Shown piece by piece: positions 32,341-42,994 of a stretch of DNA of 64,000 nt; position 1 is the stretch's first letter; the number at the start of each line of letters is the position of its first letter. The notes below the pieces were generated by a model. It made no database searches and had not been told where the DNA came from. It was given only the letters and a program-made list of their open reading frames with translations. The stretch covers positions 2,921,501 through 2,985,500 of the forward strand of contig JAWQUS010000004.1 in the NCBI GenBank assembly GCA_036365455.1, written 5' to 3'. Made by a program: the position numbers and the translations under genes. The DNA comes from Macrosoma leucophasiata. Its lineage: Eukaryota; Arthropoda; Insecta; Lepidoptera; Hedylidae.

Positions 32341-33057
32341 ACGCGTTCGAGGTAATGAGAAAATCTTCTCCTCTCCTGTAACTACTTCTCTCATAGGCTC
32401 TCCTACTATTTCTTCATCTTCAAGAAAAGGTATTAAGATATTTCAGTTATTTGTTATTCCAAAAATAAGTAGCAATAGTAAAACAGCGACTCAAGTAATC
32501 TTGAAACATACAAACGATACACATAACATATAAACTAAAGAATCAAAACTACCAAGAGCGCAGAAGTATATAGGAACATAAAAATGCTTCCCCAATATTT
32601 CTATTGGCGGTCCTAAATTCTATACATTTATAAAGTAAACAAGGCTGTACCAGGCGCAAGCAGGCACGGTACGGAAGACCGTATCGATCTAATGCTAATT
32701 TAATGCCTTTACGTGGATTTATCGATGGGTATCGGAGACCGATTTAGCTACGCGCAGTGCAACGAAAACATTGTAAGGTTTTGCTTATCGAAGTGAACGA
32801 TTAAACGTAAAGTTCGATAAAAAAAGTTACTTCCACCTTTTAATACCGACGGGATATTTTCGGCCATGTTTCGCCAGTTATGTTTTTCGAATAATGTAAA
32901 GATATTGGGTCTATTGACAACAGGCACAGTATTCCGCGATAGCCCTAGTAACCGCTGTGTAGATACGGAACTGTTTGGTTATTGATTCCTCCGAAAATTA
33001 GACATGATAAGTTGAAATTCACACAAAACGTATCAAAGATGTATACAAGTTATTTAT
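32341..33057. other. unique DNA, no gene recognised
   Basis: 32640-32960 is non-repetitive, with two ATCGAT sites near 32684 and 32720; possible regulatory DNA. Confidence 0.4.
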
Positions 33058-33347
33058 TATTATTTTTTTTATGTAATGGGCGTGGCAAGCAAGCATGCAG
33101 TTCACATTGATGTTAAGTGATGACTGCAGCCTATAGACACCCACATGAAGACCAAGGTCAAAATGCAGATGCGTTACCACTCCTGAGGCCTAAGGTGTTA
33201 TGCCTCTGTGCCGGAAATTACAGGGCCGTACATTACCACCTGACCGGAACACGATAGTGCTGAACACTACCATTTAGCGGCAAGTATATTAGGTAATGCG
33301 GTGGTGCCTACGCCCGCGAGCTCCGTCACTGAAGCTCTACCACCAGT
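33058..33347 (-). mobile_element. family A, full length
   Basis: ATGTAATGGGCGTGGCAAGC to CTCTACCACCAGTA. The GGGCGTGG variant is close to that at 50744, so these two may share a source. Confidence 0.88.
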
Positions 33348-33997
33348 ATGTAGTTATGGAGTCCCAAAACCATTGCTACAAATGTATAGCCCCCACTCTC
33401 ATCTCTTAATCTTCGTACAAGGTTGAACAAGATTATGTACAAGGTTGTCCTACTTCTGAGGGTAAAACTGAAAAACTTATGAAATCGAAAACATCCCTGA
33501 CCAAATGATGCAATACTGCAATAATGCAATATTCAACAGTAATCGTTTTCAGCAGTAACGACGATGATGATACTTTGAAATAGTTAACATGTGTGCCAAG
33601 AAAACCTAGAGACGCAACGTTGAACCCCAACTTAGGCTCAACACTAACCACTGCGATCACACTAGTACATGCATTCCCTAACATCTCCACAGAAAACGAT
33701 CGTCACCCACCAACAAATTAAATTCCCTATCAGATGCCTTTCCCAGGATTTCGAAAAACAATTACGAAACGATAAGCAAAGCCTTGTGACAAATTAGTAA
33801 TTTACCAAGCGCCAAGTGTTTCATAGGAAACCACAATCTCTGATAAGCCTGTATAATCCATCATGCTAAGGAAAAAGGCTTTTCTTTCAGTTCGCTTAAT
33901 TTGGTCGGTTTATTAAATACTCGTTAATGCAACTTTTGTTTATTCAATTAGCGGGTTAGACTGGGTTGCACGATGCTATCATGTGTTGTGTATGGTT
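33348..33997. other. no feature recognised
   Basis: Non-repetitive; frames up to 85 codons without motif. Confidence 0.4.
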
Positions 33998-34105
33998 TTT
34001 TTTTTTATGTAACGAAGGCGTCAAATAATTATGCTCTTCACATTGATATTAAGTGATGAAGAGCAGATGCGTTGGCACCTCTGAGATCTTAGTTGTTATG
34101 TATGT
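33998..34105 (-). mobile_element. old family A, deleted
   Basis: T-run, ATGTAACGAAGGCGTCAAAT, then GTGATGAAGAGCAGATGCG with the middle lost. Confidence 0.65.
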
Positions 34106-34153
34106 AAATAAAAAAATGTGGTAAATAAATGATGATTGTGATTATGTATGTAT

Positions 34154-34316
34154 CTTTTTTTATGTTATGGAAGTGGCAAACAAGCATGCAGTTCACATTG
34201 ATGTTAAGTGCTGACTGCAGCCTATAGACACCCACACAAGACCAAGGTCGAAATGCAGATACATTGCCACTCCTCAGGCCTAGGGTGCCTCTATGCCGGA
34301 AATAAAAGGCCGTACA
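34154..34316 (-). mobile_element. family A, head missing
   Basis: ATGTTATGGAAGTGGCAAAC to AAAAGGCCGTACA, replaced there by a family D fragment. Confidence 0.8.
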
Positions 34317-34410
34317 TTCACGCCATGTCCCTCCCTCACGGGGTAGGCAGAGAGTGTGGAGCGCCCAATATCCAGATCCTTCTCAGACACATCTCCCGCA
34401 TTTCTTCTAC
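34317..34410 (-). pseudogene. family D LINE 3' end, fragment
   Basis: TTCACGCCATGTCCCTCCCT to CAGACACATCTCCCGC; about 95 bases. Confidence 0.7.
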
Positions 34411-34464
34411 ATTCTTAGTTGCTATGTCTCTGTGCTAGTTAAAACTTACCTATATTACGGGGCA

Positions 34465-34545
34465 ATATCAGTTTTTCTCGACCTGGGAATCGAATCCGGG
34501 ACCTTCAGCTTGCCGCTTCAGCATGTGTTGAAGCGCTATTAGGCA
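34465..34545 (-). repeat. tRNA-like SINE head
   Basis: Complement carries GGATTCGATTCCCAGGTCG (B box). No full cloverleaf, so not a tRNA gene. Confidence 0.5.
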
Positions 34546-34996
34546 TTATAATACAGAAATATTTTACCAAAAGCCTTGCATACGTCGTTTTTCATTCATT
34601 TCATAAAAACACTCGTTATTATCGCTTTATACTCTACTCTAAATCTAGCTTCATTAGCGTTGAAAACGCTCCCACGTGCATGACCAATAGTGGCATATAA
34701 AATAATTTAATTTGCCAACAAGTGGCATTACGTTGCGCACATGAGATCCACAAAGGTATACATTTTCACTCCATAATTCAAACAGTGCGCACGTATTCAT
34801 TCTAAGAAATTCGCAATAATTTACACGCTACTGGTACTAAGAGTTTTAATCATTTTAGGGTTCTGTAGGATGTGTGTTAAACCATTTCCAAACGACACTG
34901 CGTTAAAAATTATACTTGTTACACAAGCCAATTATATTTTAAGCACATTTATTTTCTGTACCTACAGTAAAGTTTAAATATTATTAAAATATAATA
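34546..34996. other. no feature recognised
   Basis: AT-rich DNA. Confidence 0.4.
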
Positions 34997-36270
34997 GGTT
35001 GGGGAAAAAGTTTTTTCGCATTACAGTATGTATGAACTTGTAATAAAATCTCTTTGGTTGTAGTATTTGTATCTGGCTGGTTTTGGTATCATTGAAAGTT
35101 AAAATTTTAAAGAACACAATTCCAAATTCAAATAAGGCAAATGTGTGATTTTCATTTGTTTTTCGTACTGTCAAGATGAGTGAATCTAATGAAGAAATTC
35201 GAAACATTTTAAAATTTTACTACAAAAAAGGTAAAAATGCAACGCAAGCCGCGAAAAAAATTTGCGATGTTTATGGACCTAGTGCAGTGTCTGTGAGAGT
35301 AGCACAAATTTGGATTAAGCGTTTTCAATCCGGAAATTTTGATGTCAAAGATGCACCTCGCTCTGGTCGCCCTGTTACGGATAAAATGGATGCCATTTTT
35401 GAAAAAGTGGAGCAAGATCGACATATCAGTAGTTACGACGTAGCTGAAGAACTGAGAATTGATCACAAAACAGTTTTGGCGCATTTGAAAAAAGCTGGGT
35501 ACAAAAAAAGCTCGATATTTGGGTACCTCACGAGCTCTCTGAAAGAAACCTACTCATTTGTGATTCTTTATTAAGACGTAATGAAACCGAATCATTTTTG
35601 AAGAAGCTGATAACTGGTGATGAAAAGTGGATCACGTACGACAAGAACGTGTGAAAAAGGTCGTGGTCAAAGGCCGGTCAGGCTTCACAGACTGTGGCGA
35701 AACCCGGGTTAACTCGCAATAAGGTGATAAGGTGATGTTGTGTGTGTGGTGGGATTGGAAGGGCATTATTCATTATGAGCTATTACCACCAGGCAGGACT
35801 ATCGATTCTGAACTCTACTGCGAATAACTGATGAGATTAAAGCAAGAAGTTGAGAGAAAGCGGTCGGAATTGATCAACAGAAGGGGTGTGGTGTTTCATC
35901 ATGATATCGCTAGACCTCACACATCTATAGCCCCTCAGCAAAAATTAAGAGAGTTTGGCTGGGAGGTGTTAATGCATGCGCCGTATAGTCCTGACCTTGC
36001 ACCTTCAGATTTCCGCCTGATTCGGTCTCTTCAGAATTCTTTATGCAATGTTAGGTTAACATCACGAGAGGACTGCCAAATCCACTTGTCGCGGTATTTT
36101 GATGAGAAGTCCCAAATTTTTTATAGTAATGGGATCATGTCCCTACCTATAAGATGGCAAAAGGTTATCGAACAAAATGGTACATACATACTTTAGTTAA
36201 ATTTAAACAAACTATATTAAAAAATGTTTTGAATTATCTTAAAAAATGCGAAGAAACTTTTTCCCCAACC
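34997..36270 (+). mobile_element. mariner element, second copy
   Basis: GGTTGGGGAAAAAGTTTTTT at the left, complement of the same at the right, TA on both sides. 1274 bp, same family as 13902. Confidence 0.9.
35176..36196 (+). pseudogene. mariner transposase, broken
   Basis: Starts with the family N-terminus and keeps the helix-turn-helix segment (GKNATQAAKKI) and GRP motif that the 14081 copy has lost. It is dead for several reasons. One A is lost from the run after AGCTGGGTAC (35500), shifting frame before the WVPHEL motif. A 12-bp deletion lies near 35549. A TGA replaces an Arg codon at about 35652, an 8-bp duplication AAGGTGAT lies near 35722, and a TAA replaces Gln at about 35826. Beyond these, the frame from 35831 still shows FHHDIARPH, with Ile in place of the Asn that follows the second catalytic Asp, and YSPDLAPSDF. 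It ends with the full C-terminus VIEQNGTYIL that the other copy lacks. Confidence 0.85.
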
Positions 36271-36354
36271 TAATATTTACACTACATTAATTTTTACGGG
36301 AATTTACGGAATATTTGCGGAATACGGAAAATTTTTCTGCATTGGAACTATACT

Positions 36355-36925
36355 ATAGTTCCGAAGCTGGAGAGCGTAGGCACCACCACATTACCTAATT
36401 CATCTGCCGCTAAATGGTAGTGTTCAGTATTATCGTGTTCCGGTTAGATTAGAGGTTCCGAAACTATTTTTTCTTGTAGACCCTTTACAATTGTTTCTGG
36501 TTTCTGTGGACCCCCGTCCTTGCTACATTTATATCCCATTATTACATTCCCATTTTTCCAATTTTTATTCACGCCTACGTAGACCCTCATCGAGTCTCCC
36601 ATGGACCAGTTTGGGAATCACTGGTATGATGTAAGTAAATTGGTACTATCAGTGTATGTGTTGAGATCCATTATCGTGGACCCCCATTTTCATTTCATGG
36701 ACCCCCAATTTTTTTTTCCTGACGCAGACCCCTTTTATGTTGTCATAGACCCCCAGGGGTCGATATAGACCACTTTGGGAATCACTGGGTTAGATGGTAA
36801 TGTACCTATGGCTTCGTTATAACTATCACAGAGACATGACAACTTAGGTCTCAGGGATGGCAACACATCTGCATTTTGACCTCTGGTTTTTGTGTAGATG
36901 TCTATACAAACTCAATGTTAGCGAT
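36355..36925 (+). mobile_element. older family A, split by hAT-like MITE
   Basis: Left part to GTGTTCCGGTTAGAT (36449), right part from GGTTAGATGGTAATG (36788). Confidence 0.82.
36450..36787. mobile_element. hAT-like MITE, 338 bp
   Basis: Ends TAGAGGTTCCGAAAC and TTTGGGAATCACTG. Perfect 8-bp duplication GGTTAGAT at 36442-36449 and 36788-36795. Interior repeats GTGGACCCCC-like text. Related copy at 62264. Confidence 0.9.
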
Positions 36926-37945
36926 ATGCAGGGCAACGTCCCCTGCAGGACGAGCGACTTGGGCACAAACGCTTAGCAATCTTAGATTAGAAATCGTATG
37001 ACACTTGGCTAGGCCCTCTGTTCACTCCATTAAGAATCTATGCGTTAGGACGCACTGCTATTGCCACCGTCCCGTACATCGCTGACATTCAGATTAAGGC
37101 CCTGGGTACAGTACAGTGCTGAAAACTAAGGTAGAATGTAGTAAGAAGGAACACGTTTGCCCGAAAAGCAGTGGTTATTTGGGCATGAAAACTTCTCTGA
37201 CTCAATTTAGCCCGACAATAATAATAAACAATATAATGTACTATTTATTTATCGCAATGATACATGCTAGAGTTTTCTTTAAATTTTAAACTACATAAAT
37301 ACAAAATGAAAGGACAAAATTGACAAACTAAAAACAGAGTTCTTTTATTTTGTACTTATTTATACCTGTGTTTAATCCTCCATAGCTTTGATAACATAAT
37401 ATCATAGCTTTGACCATACTTATATGGACCCTACAAGGCTGATTACTAAATCGCAATCGAACTGAAATAATTCTGCTTTTTTTTGCGAAATACTCTAGAG
37501 AACCATGGCACTTTACGCATATTTAAGTTATCATGTTAAGATTCTAGTCCTGCGTCCCGCGGCGCGGCGAAATCCTTACGGATCGAGCGCCGAGTAATCG
37601 ATGCTTCAACAATCGATTTAATTAGAATTATCGACATTTTTGAGGTATAATCGCGAACAGTCTTAGTATAACGAATTTTATTAGTACCTAGTTATAATCA
37701 TATACGTTGAGCCTAGTCTAAATGTAGAATAACCGGCCAATTTAAGTTATAAAGTAATTTCAGTAAAAAAAATATTTGAAAGTAAAAAGATAAATAAACG
37801 CCTATTAATTTAATCTCTGTCGACTATGTCTCCAATCTGTGCCAAATTAAATTCTATTCTATTAAATAATTTCAAAACTATGTATTTAAAGTTATGCTAA
37901 AAACATTTTTGAGGTTCTCATAATCAAGTTCTACTGGTACCTAAT
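36926..37945. other. unique DNA, no gene recognised
   Basis: 36930-37140 is GC-richer and non-coding. 37555-37620 has CCGCGGCGCGGCGAAATCC and two ATCGAT sites (37597-37602, 37612-37617). Confidence 0.4.
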
Positions 37946-38264
37946 CAGTGGCGGACTTACAAATTTGCCGTCGGTAGGCTATTCAATTTTTGCCGCCCCC
38001 ATATTTTGATATTGTAGTTTACAACCATATCAATTATATTTTCTATCAATAAAATTCCAACTTTATGTTTTATGCTTCATTATCCTCCTTACATCAACTT
38101 TTTTTCTATGGTTAGCATCATTGAGAACTATCTATTAAAAAATCATCAATTTTAACGGTAATTTTGTAAATAGAAATTTAAAAAATTATCAACTAATTCT
38201 GCCTCCCTTAAAATTTGCCGCTCTAGGCTCCAGCCTACTCAGCCTGTTGGTAAATCCACCACTG
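37946..38264. mobile_element. hAT-like MITE, 319 bp
   Basis: Begins CAGTGGCGGACTTACAAATT and ends TTGGTAAATCCACCACTG, hAT-style imperfect ends. A clear 8-bp duplication was not seen. Confidence 0.65.
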
Positions 38265-38319
38265 CTGGTAATGGCTTACGATTTCACAGTAACTACACCA
38301 TCGAGGCAGATGAAACTGT

Positions 38320-38880
38320 TTTCATCATCATCATTTCAACTAATAGACGTCCACTGCTGAACAAAGGCCTCCCCCAAAGATTGCCACAACAAACGGTCCT
38401 GGGCCGCCCTCATCCAGCCATTGCCCGCGACCTTCACCAGGTCGTCGGTCCATATTAAGGGGGGAACCTGCTTACGCTTTGTTTTCCGGTACGCTGTCGC
38501 CACTCAAGAACTGTTCTGCCCCAACGATCGTCAGCCCTTCGAGCTATGTGCCCTGCCCACTGCCCCTTGAGTCTCGCTATTCAGTGAGCTATGGCGGTAA
38601 CTGTTATATATGTATACCTAGTTGTATAGCGCGGCTATGCCGCAGTGTATGTCATTGGCTGTCAATAAATCAGTGCGTTACTAGCTACCGACTGTTTCAC
38701 TCGTGCTCCCATATCGCATACACATCAGTGGTTATCAAGCGGATCTCCTCATTTCTGAATCGATCTCGCAGAGAAACTGCAAGCATAGCTCTCTCCATTG
38801 CTCTCTGAGTGAACTTAAGCCTTCTTATGAGGACCATAGTGAGCGACCACGTTTCTGTCCCATATGTACTGTTTTTATAT
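38320..38880 (-). pseudogene. RTE-type LINE, ORF2 C-terminal end
   Basis: Minus strand. From the right it reads a piece like RRLKFTQRAMERAMLAVSLR and DRFRNEEIRLITTD (38840-38730). After an insert (38602-38722) it continues TAIAHxIARLKGQWAGHIA, a stretch with RADDRWGRTVLEWR, and finally VAGNGWMRAAQDRLLWQSLG and AFVQQWTSIS with a stop near 38335. The text after the stop (GTCCACTGCTG on plus) matches scraps at 16262. Catalytic domains are absent and there are frame changes near 38460. It shares the family of 31960-32340 but is better preserved. Confidence 0.82.
38602..38722. mobile_element. possible short solo LTR inside LINE end
   Basis: 121 bp, TGTTATATATGTATACC to ATATCGCATACA (TG...CA), containing AATAAA. 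It interrupts the LINE frame. No clear target duplication was found, so class is uncertain. Confidence 0.5.
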
Positions 38881-38984
38881 ACACTCTAAGATAATGGTCA
38901 TCTCATTTTCAAGACGCATTTAGCTGGCGCATGGGTGTCCAGGTGTGCAGTAATTACTTACTACATAGACTAGATGTCATCTAT

Positions 38985-39434
38985 ACAAATAAATAAAATT
39001 GGAGTGTCTGTTTGTAATATAAAAATAACCGCTACTTACTAAATGCATGTATGTAATGTATGTAAAAATGCATGTGTGTATGTACCTTATCGCTGTTAGC
39101 GATAAGGCCGCCTGTTGTACTTTATGTCCTAATTGTTTTTTCTGTATTGTTCTCTATTGTGTGCAATAAAGAGTATTATTATTATTATTATTATTATGTA
39201 TACGCGGTAAATATACCAAAACAACATTTTTTACAATTTTTGTCTGTCTGTCTGTTTATTCCCGCTAATCTCAGGAACGGCTGTACCGATTTTGACGGGA
39301 CTTTCACTGGCAGATAGCTTATGAAATAAGGAGTAACTTAGGCTACTTTTATACTAGCTGCGCCCTCGACTTCGTCCGGGTAGATACTGAACAATCATAA
39401 ATCCTCACGCGGACGAAGTTGCGGGCACAGCTAG
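38985..39434 (+). mobile_element. non-autonomous Helitron with inserted LINE tail
   Basis: Same family as 17709: AATAAATAAAATTGGAGTG to GCGGGCACAGCTAG before T. It is 140 bp longer because of the insert at 39098-39196. Confidence 0.8.
39092..39196 (+). repeat. LINE 3' end insert with (ATT)n
   Basis: CTGTTAGCGATAAGGCCGCC to GTGCAATAAAGAGTATTATT and seven ATT units, flanked by ATGTAT-like repeats. It is a 5'-truncated non-LTR insertion. Confidence 0.7.
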
Positions 39435-39779
39435 TTTAAAAATAAAACATACAACCGCAAAGTACCTATTCCCTTCATATAATGGATGTCTAAATAATCA
39501 GTTAAAGGTAATTAGGTACGTCTAGTCAATTTTCATATGAAAACAATAGTGATGATATTATGACTGTAATTATTAAAACAATCGCTGGCTATATTCTTTG
39601 TTTAATGATGTTTTTTATCGCTTAGCGTTGAGACCTAGTTAGGTGTAGGTACATAGTTTTTATTCGCATTTAGTCTCATTGAGCGAGGTTGTTGTACTTT
39701 GATTAAGACTAGACGTACCTTTAGTAATTTTTTATTGGTCTCAGTTATAAAAAAGTTATAAAAAATGTCTACACTCTAA
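39435..39779. other. no feature recognised
   Basis: AT-rich DNA. Confidence 0.4.
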
Positions 39780-39920
39780 CCCCCTTATTCATAAACGAAC
39801 CTATTTTAGCTAAAGTGTTGCTAATCTCTCCTTTGTCTTTTCCTATCCTGAACATTTGACAATACAACTGACAAAGACAAAGCATTCTATAGCTAAAACG
39901 TATCTAATGTACGTTTTTAA
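39780..39920. mobile_element. piggyBac-like MITE copy 2
   Basis: CCCCCTTATTCATAAACG at the left; inverted relative to the 3139 copy and about 85% alike by eye. The right end is decayed (ACGTACGTTT-like text, no GGGGG). Confidence 0.7.
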
Positions 39921-40000
39921 TAGATGGCGCTGCTGCTACCATAAAGCAATACAATAGATGTGAAGGAAAGATTTGACAAATCGGGCAGGGCTTCAGTAGC

Positions 40001-40074
40001 TCAATTGGAAGAGCGGCTGGACTAAATTCCCAGTAGGTCGCGAGTTCGAGCCTCGCCTGAAGTCAAATTTTTCT
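40001..40074 (+). tRNA. tRNA-like sequence, probable pseudogene or SINE head
   Basis: GCTTCAG pairs with CTGAAGT, D arm GCTC/GAGC, and a perfect T arm GCGAG-TTCGAGC-CTCGC. The anticodon arm (GCTGG ... CCAGT) has a 9-base loop instead of 7 and the first acceptor pair is G-U, so a working tRNA is unlikely. Confidence 0.45.
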
Positions 40075-40444
40075 TTCCATTTTTCTTTGATAATAGTTAC
40101 TTAAAAGAATCTTCCGGTTCAAACTAAATGTTCATCGCCGCATAGTGCAATTACGGTTGGAGAACTACGAATAAATAAATATGGAACTACAAAATTTTCG
40201 CCAAGAGCAGGTACCTAAAGATTTTAAGGAAAAAGTGTAAAGACATGGCAATAGAACTATTTTACGGGCTTATGAATTTGGCTCTTATTCAATTTTTTTT
40301 TTTTGGAACTATTTTGGAAAGAAGCTCCTTATCACGCAGTACGCTGGCTAAGGGGGCTAGGCAAGCGTCACGAAAAATCCTCACGATTATTTTGCCATAG
40401 TGCGTAAAGCTCGGAGAGGAAGGCCGAGTATAGGATTCGACTTA

Positions 40445-40449
<5 letters not shown>
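40075..40449. other. no feature recognised
   Basis: AT-rich, leading into a CT microsatellite. Confidence 0.4.
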
Positions 40450-40486
<37 letters not shown>

Positions 40487-40495
40487 ACAGTGACG
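40450..40495. repeat. (CT)n microsatellite
   Basis: About 22 uninterrupted CT units. Confidence 0.97.
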
Positions 40496-41040
40496 CGACG
40501 CGCGCACCTGCTGTGTATGCGTACATTGTTTTGTACGTATGTACATAATTTAGTTATTTTTAATATTTTAAAAAATAAACAATGGCTTGTGAAAGGGTTT
40601 CATTAGAAGTTGAAGAGGAACTTCGGTCCAATCGGGTGTTCCACATGTGAGACCTCAGACAGTTTTTTTGATGGTATACCGCTGTCTATTAACCCAAGAC
40701 GTAGGTGAATAGTTTTACTAATGCTCATGAAATTTTGTGAACCATAAATGAATATTGGATCAAAGCAAATTGTTCTTTGTCCTAGATTAAAAAGTCATAA
40801 GAGTTTTGTACACAACAGTCCTTTAACCGATTTACAATGAACGTTGGCGATACCTTAAACTCACGACTGTCGAATATAAAACATACGGTTCGCCCCCTAC
40901 TGATTTTTATATTCGAAAAACTCGTCCAGAATAAAATTATAAGACGCATTAATAACTCATATGATATATTATATCTTGGTAGCGGACGTATGCAAAGTGG
41001 TTAAGGTTTTTTACACAATTTACGCGTTCAATTATTGTAA
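40496..41040. other. no feature recognised
   Basis: Unique AT-rich DNA. Confidence 0.4.
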
Positions 41041-41255
41041 ATTCTTTGTAATGGAAGGGGCAAACAAGCATGGAGTTCACATTGATGTGAAGTGATGACT
41101 GCAGCCTATAGACACCTACACAAAGGCCAAGGTCAAAATGCAGATGCGTTACCACTACCAGGGAATATATTTATATATAATAATACTACGTACCACTGCT
41201 GAGGCCTAAGGTATTATGCCTCTGTTTCGGATATTACAGGACCGTACGTTACCAC
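41041..41255 (-). mobile_element. family A with small internal insert, head missing
   Basis: GTAATGGAAGGGGCAAACAA to GGACCGTACGTTACCAC; about 39 AT-rich bases inserted after GCGTTACCACT. Confidence 0.75.
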
Positions 41256-41637
41256 ACTCTGCTTTTCGACACATAATCCTGTTATTATAGTTTTCTGTCA
41301 ACATGGAGAATGCTACCGTATCCTCAATACTTATATATTTTAATCCTGAATATGTATTTTAATTCTACCATCGGTAACACCATCCCAATAACTAACCGCA
41401 GCGTTAAAACCATTAAACGATTGGCGGTTAGTATAGCATACCCGAGTATTCGATTACATATAAATGTTGCCAGATACGCGTATATCCGAGTAACTTTATT
41501 GCAACGCAGTCTGTATTCATAAATGATCGAGCAAGTTGGTAATCGATACCGCTTTAGATTTGCTTATCGATTGATCTGATTGGTTTTCGTTATTAATTAT
41601 GTTTTTGTTAATTTTTTTTTGTTTTGTACGTAATGAT
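41256..41637. other. unique DNA with two ATCGAT sites
   Basis: ATCGAT at 41542-41547 and 41566-41571; no repeat. Confidence 0.4.
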
Positions 41638-41951
41638 ACGTAACTTTACGCCTGTAATCCCCGAAGGGGTAGGCAGAGGTAAATGCATGCATTCAAGCAT
41701 ACATGCAAACACCCACGACTCGCCGGTTACGTTTTGACCCATGTAACAGGTGGCGAACCTGTTGCCATCTCCGGGCACATTACCAAACTCCGAGGTACTG
41801 GGAAACTTCCAGAAAATGGAAAAATCGCAATAGAACTAGAGATAAAGGATTTTAAACCTTTATCTCTGATAGTCCCCGACCCGGGAATCGAACCCAGGAC
41901 CCACAGGGTAGTAGTATTGGCCTGCTACCACTACACTACTGAGGCAGTTAA
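41638..41951 (-). mobile_element. SINE B copy 6, complete
   Basis: Target duplication TACGTAATGAT at 41627-41637 and 41952-41962. Complement has head TGCCTCAGTAGTGTAGTGG (A box) and B box GGTTCGATTCC, about 310 bp. This is the best copy to define the family. Confidence 0.92.
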
Positions 41952-41962
41952 TACGTAATGAT

Positions 41963-42489
41963 GAGCAATAAAAACATTTTAATTATACAAAAAACCTTAG
42001 CTTTGTTTCACGTACTGATGGAACAAGGTGCTACGGCACCGTAGTAGGTCATCTAGGCTCTAATTTGAAAAAGTCCTTATTTTTAACGGTTATCAACAGT
42101 AGACCACGTAAAAATAGAGGCTAATAAACGTAAAAATGGTGTTCAAGAGTAGTTGTTCCATTATAGTCAACTAATCTTGAAAATACTTGCAGCTAAATCA
42201 AGAAAAATCCTGTTCAATACGAGGTAAAGAATTAGGCTCTGAAAGCAAATCTTGATACATGGGTACAAAATGCATACGAATTCGAGAGGTAGGTAAAAGC
42301 ACTGGCCCTGAAAGTACCTACCCCTTAAAACGTAGGTAGTTGAAAACAGGTGCAGTTTGGAGAGGTAGGTAAAAAAATTAGCCTTGATAATAGTTCTTAG
42401 TACGCACCTACGTATTCTTCTATTCTACTTTTATCCAGCTATCTAGCTGGAAGACAGGTACAGTATCAAGAAACAGATGGAAGACTGAC
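41963..42489. other. intron next to the spineless donor, non-repetitive
   Basis: No known repeat was seen. A short direct repeat, GAGAGGTAGGTAAAA, occurs near 42281 and 42360. On the transcribed strand it reads as pyrimidine-rich TTTTACCTACCTCTC, 110-200 bases downstream of the donor. Confidence 0.4.
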
Positions 42490-42680
42490 CTTGGAAGTAG
42501 CTCTTGGTGCGCAGGTAGCTGACAGACAACCGGAGTATGGACAGGCGGTCCAGCTTGCTGAGGATGTTCTGCTCGAAGGGCAGCAGCGACGCCAGCGTGT
42601 CCAGCTCCGCGTTGAGCCGTTCCCGGTGCCGTTTGCTGGGGTTGCTCTTCGTGACACCGTCTTTTGATGGTGGTTTGATG
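42490..42680 (-). CDS. ss: spineless (aryl hydrocarbon receptor) bHLH exon, internal
   Basis: This internal exon encodes the DNA-binding and dimerisation domain of Spineless, the insect AhR. Spineless is a bHLH-PAS transcription factor that pairs with Tango/ARNT on GCGTG sites and specifies antenna and distal leg identity. Read on the minus strand it starts with one base completing a split codon, then 63 full codons, then one base of the next codon. Residues 11-26 read [16 protein letters not shown], the AhR-type basic region. Helix 1 (DTLASLLPF), a loop and helix 2 ([16 protein letters not shown]) follow. The Asn-Pro-Ser-Lys-Arg-His-Arg signature separates AhR from Sim, Trachealess, ARNT and Dysfusion. 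The acceptor is TTGCAG at 42681-42686 and the donor is GTCAGT at 42484-42489. The exon is GC-rich in AT-rich surroundings and has no stop in this frame. The exons on either side lie outside the window or were not recognised. Identification as spineless is very secure. Confidence 0.95.
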
Positions 42681-42710
42681 CTGCAACAACGGAATGTTTA
42701 AATTTTGTTT

Positions 42711-42994
42711 TACTGGTGGTAGAGCTCCAGTGACGGAGCTCGCGGGCGTAGGCCACCACCGCATTACCTAATATACTGGCCGCTAAATGGTAGTGTTCAG
42801 CACTATCGTGTTCTAGTCAGATGGTAATGTACGGCCCTGTAATTTCCGGCACAGAGGCATAACACCTTAGGCCTCAGGAGTGGTAACGCATCTGCATTTT
42901 GACCTTGGTCTTTGTGTGGGTGTCTATAGGCTGCAGTCATCACTTAGCATCAATGTGAACTACATGCTTGTTTGCCACTTCCATAACATAAAAA
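42711..42994 (+). mobile_element. family A SINE-like repeat, young full copy
   Basis: Reference copy for family A, the commonest repeat here. It begins ACTGGTGGTAGAGCTCCAG and ends CATAACATAAAAAA. The head holds nested inverted repeats (GGTGG with CCACC; GAGCTCC with GGAGCTC) and can fold into a stem-loop. The A-rich 3' end and insertions at T-runs suggest retroposition. No convincing tRNA A and B boxes were found, so the class is uncertain. Most copies contain small open frames that are not genes. This copy starts 30 bp from the spineless splice acceptor and lies antisense to that gene. Confidence 0.8.

Larger units (their letters stand above)
1..42489 (-). other. presumed downstream intron of spineless
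   Basis: To the left of the bHLH exon I see only transposon-derived coding fragments and non-coding DNA, and nothing resembling PAS-A. If the donor at 42484-42489 is used, the intron is longer than 42 kb. This is inferred in the same way as the upstream intron. Confidence 0.55.

Noticed and set aside
40001..40074. A working tRNA gene
   Set aside because: Acceptor, D and T arms pair, but the anticodon loop is two bases too long and no anticodon can be assigned; listed as tRNA-like only.
42420..42764. Minus-strand open frames of 114 and 97 codons across the spineless exon
   Set aside because: They are out of frame with the bHLH reading and run into a SINE; the true coding segment is the 191-bp exon in the third frame.
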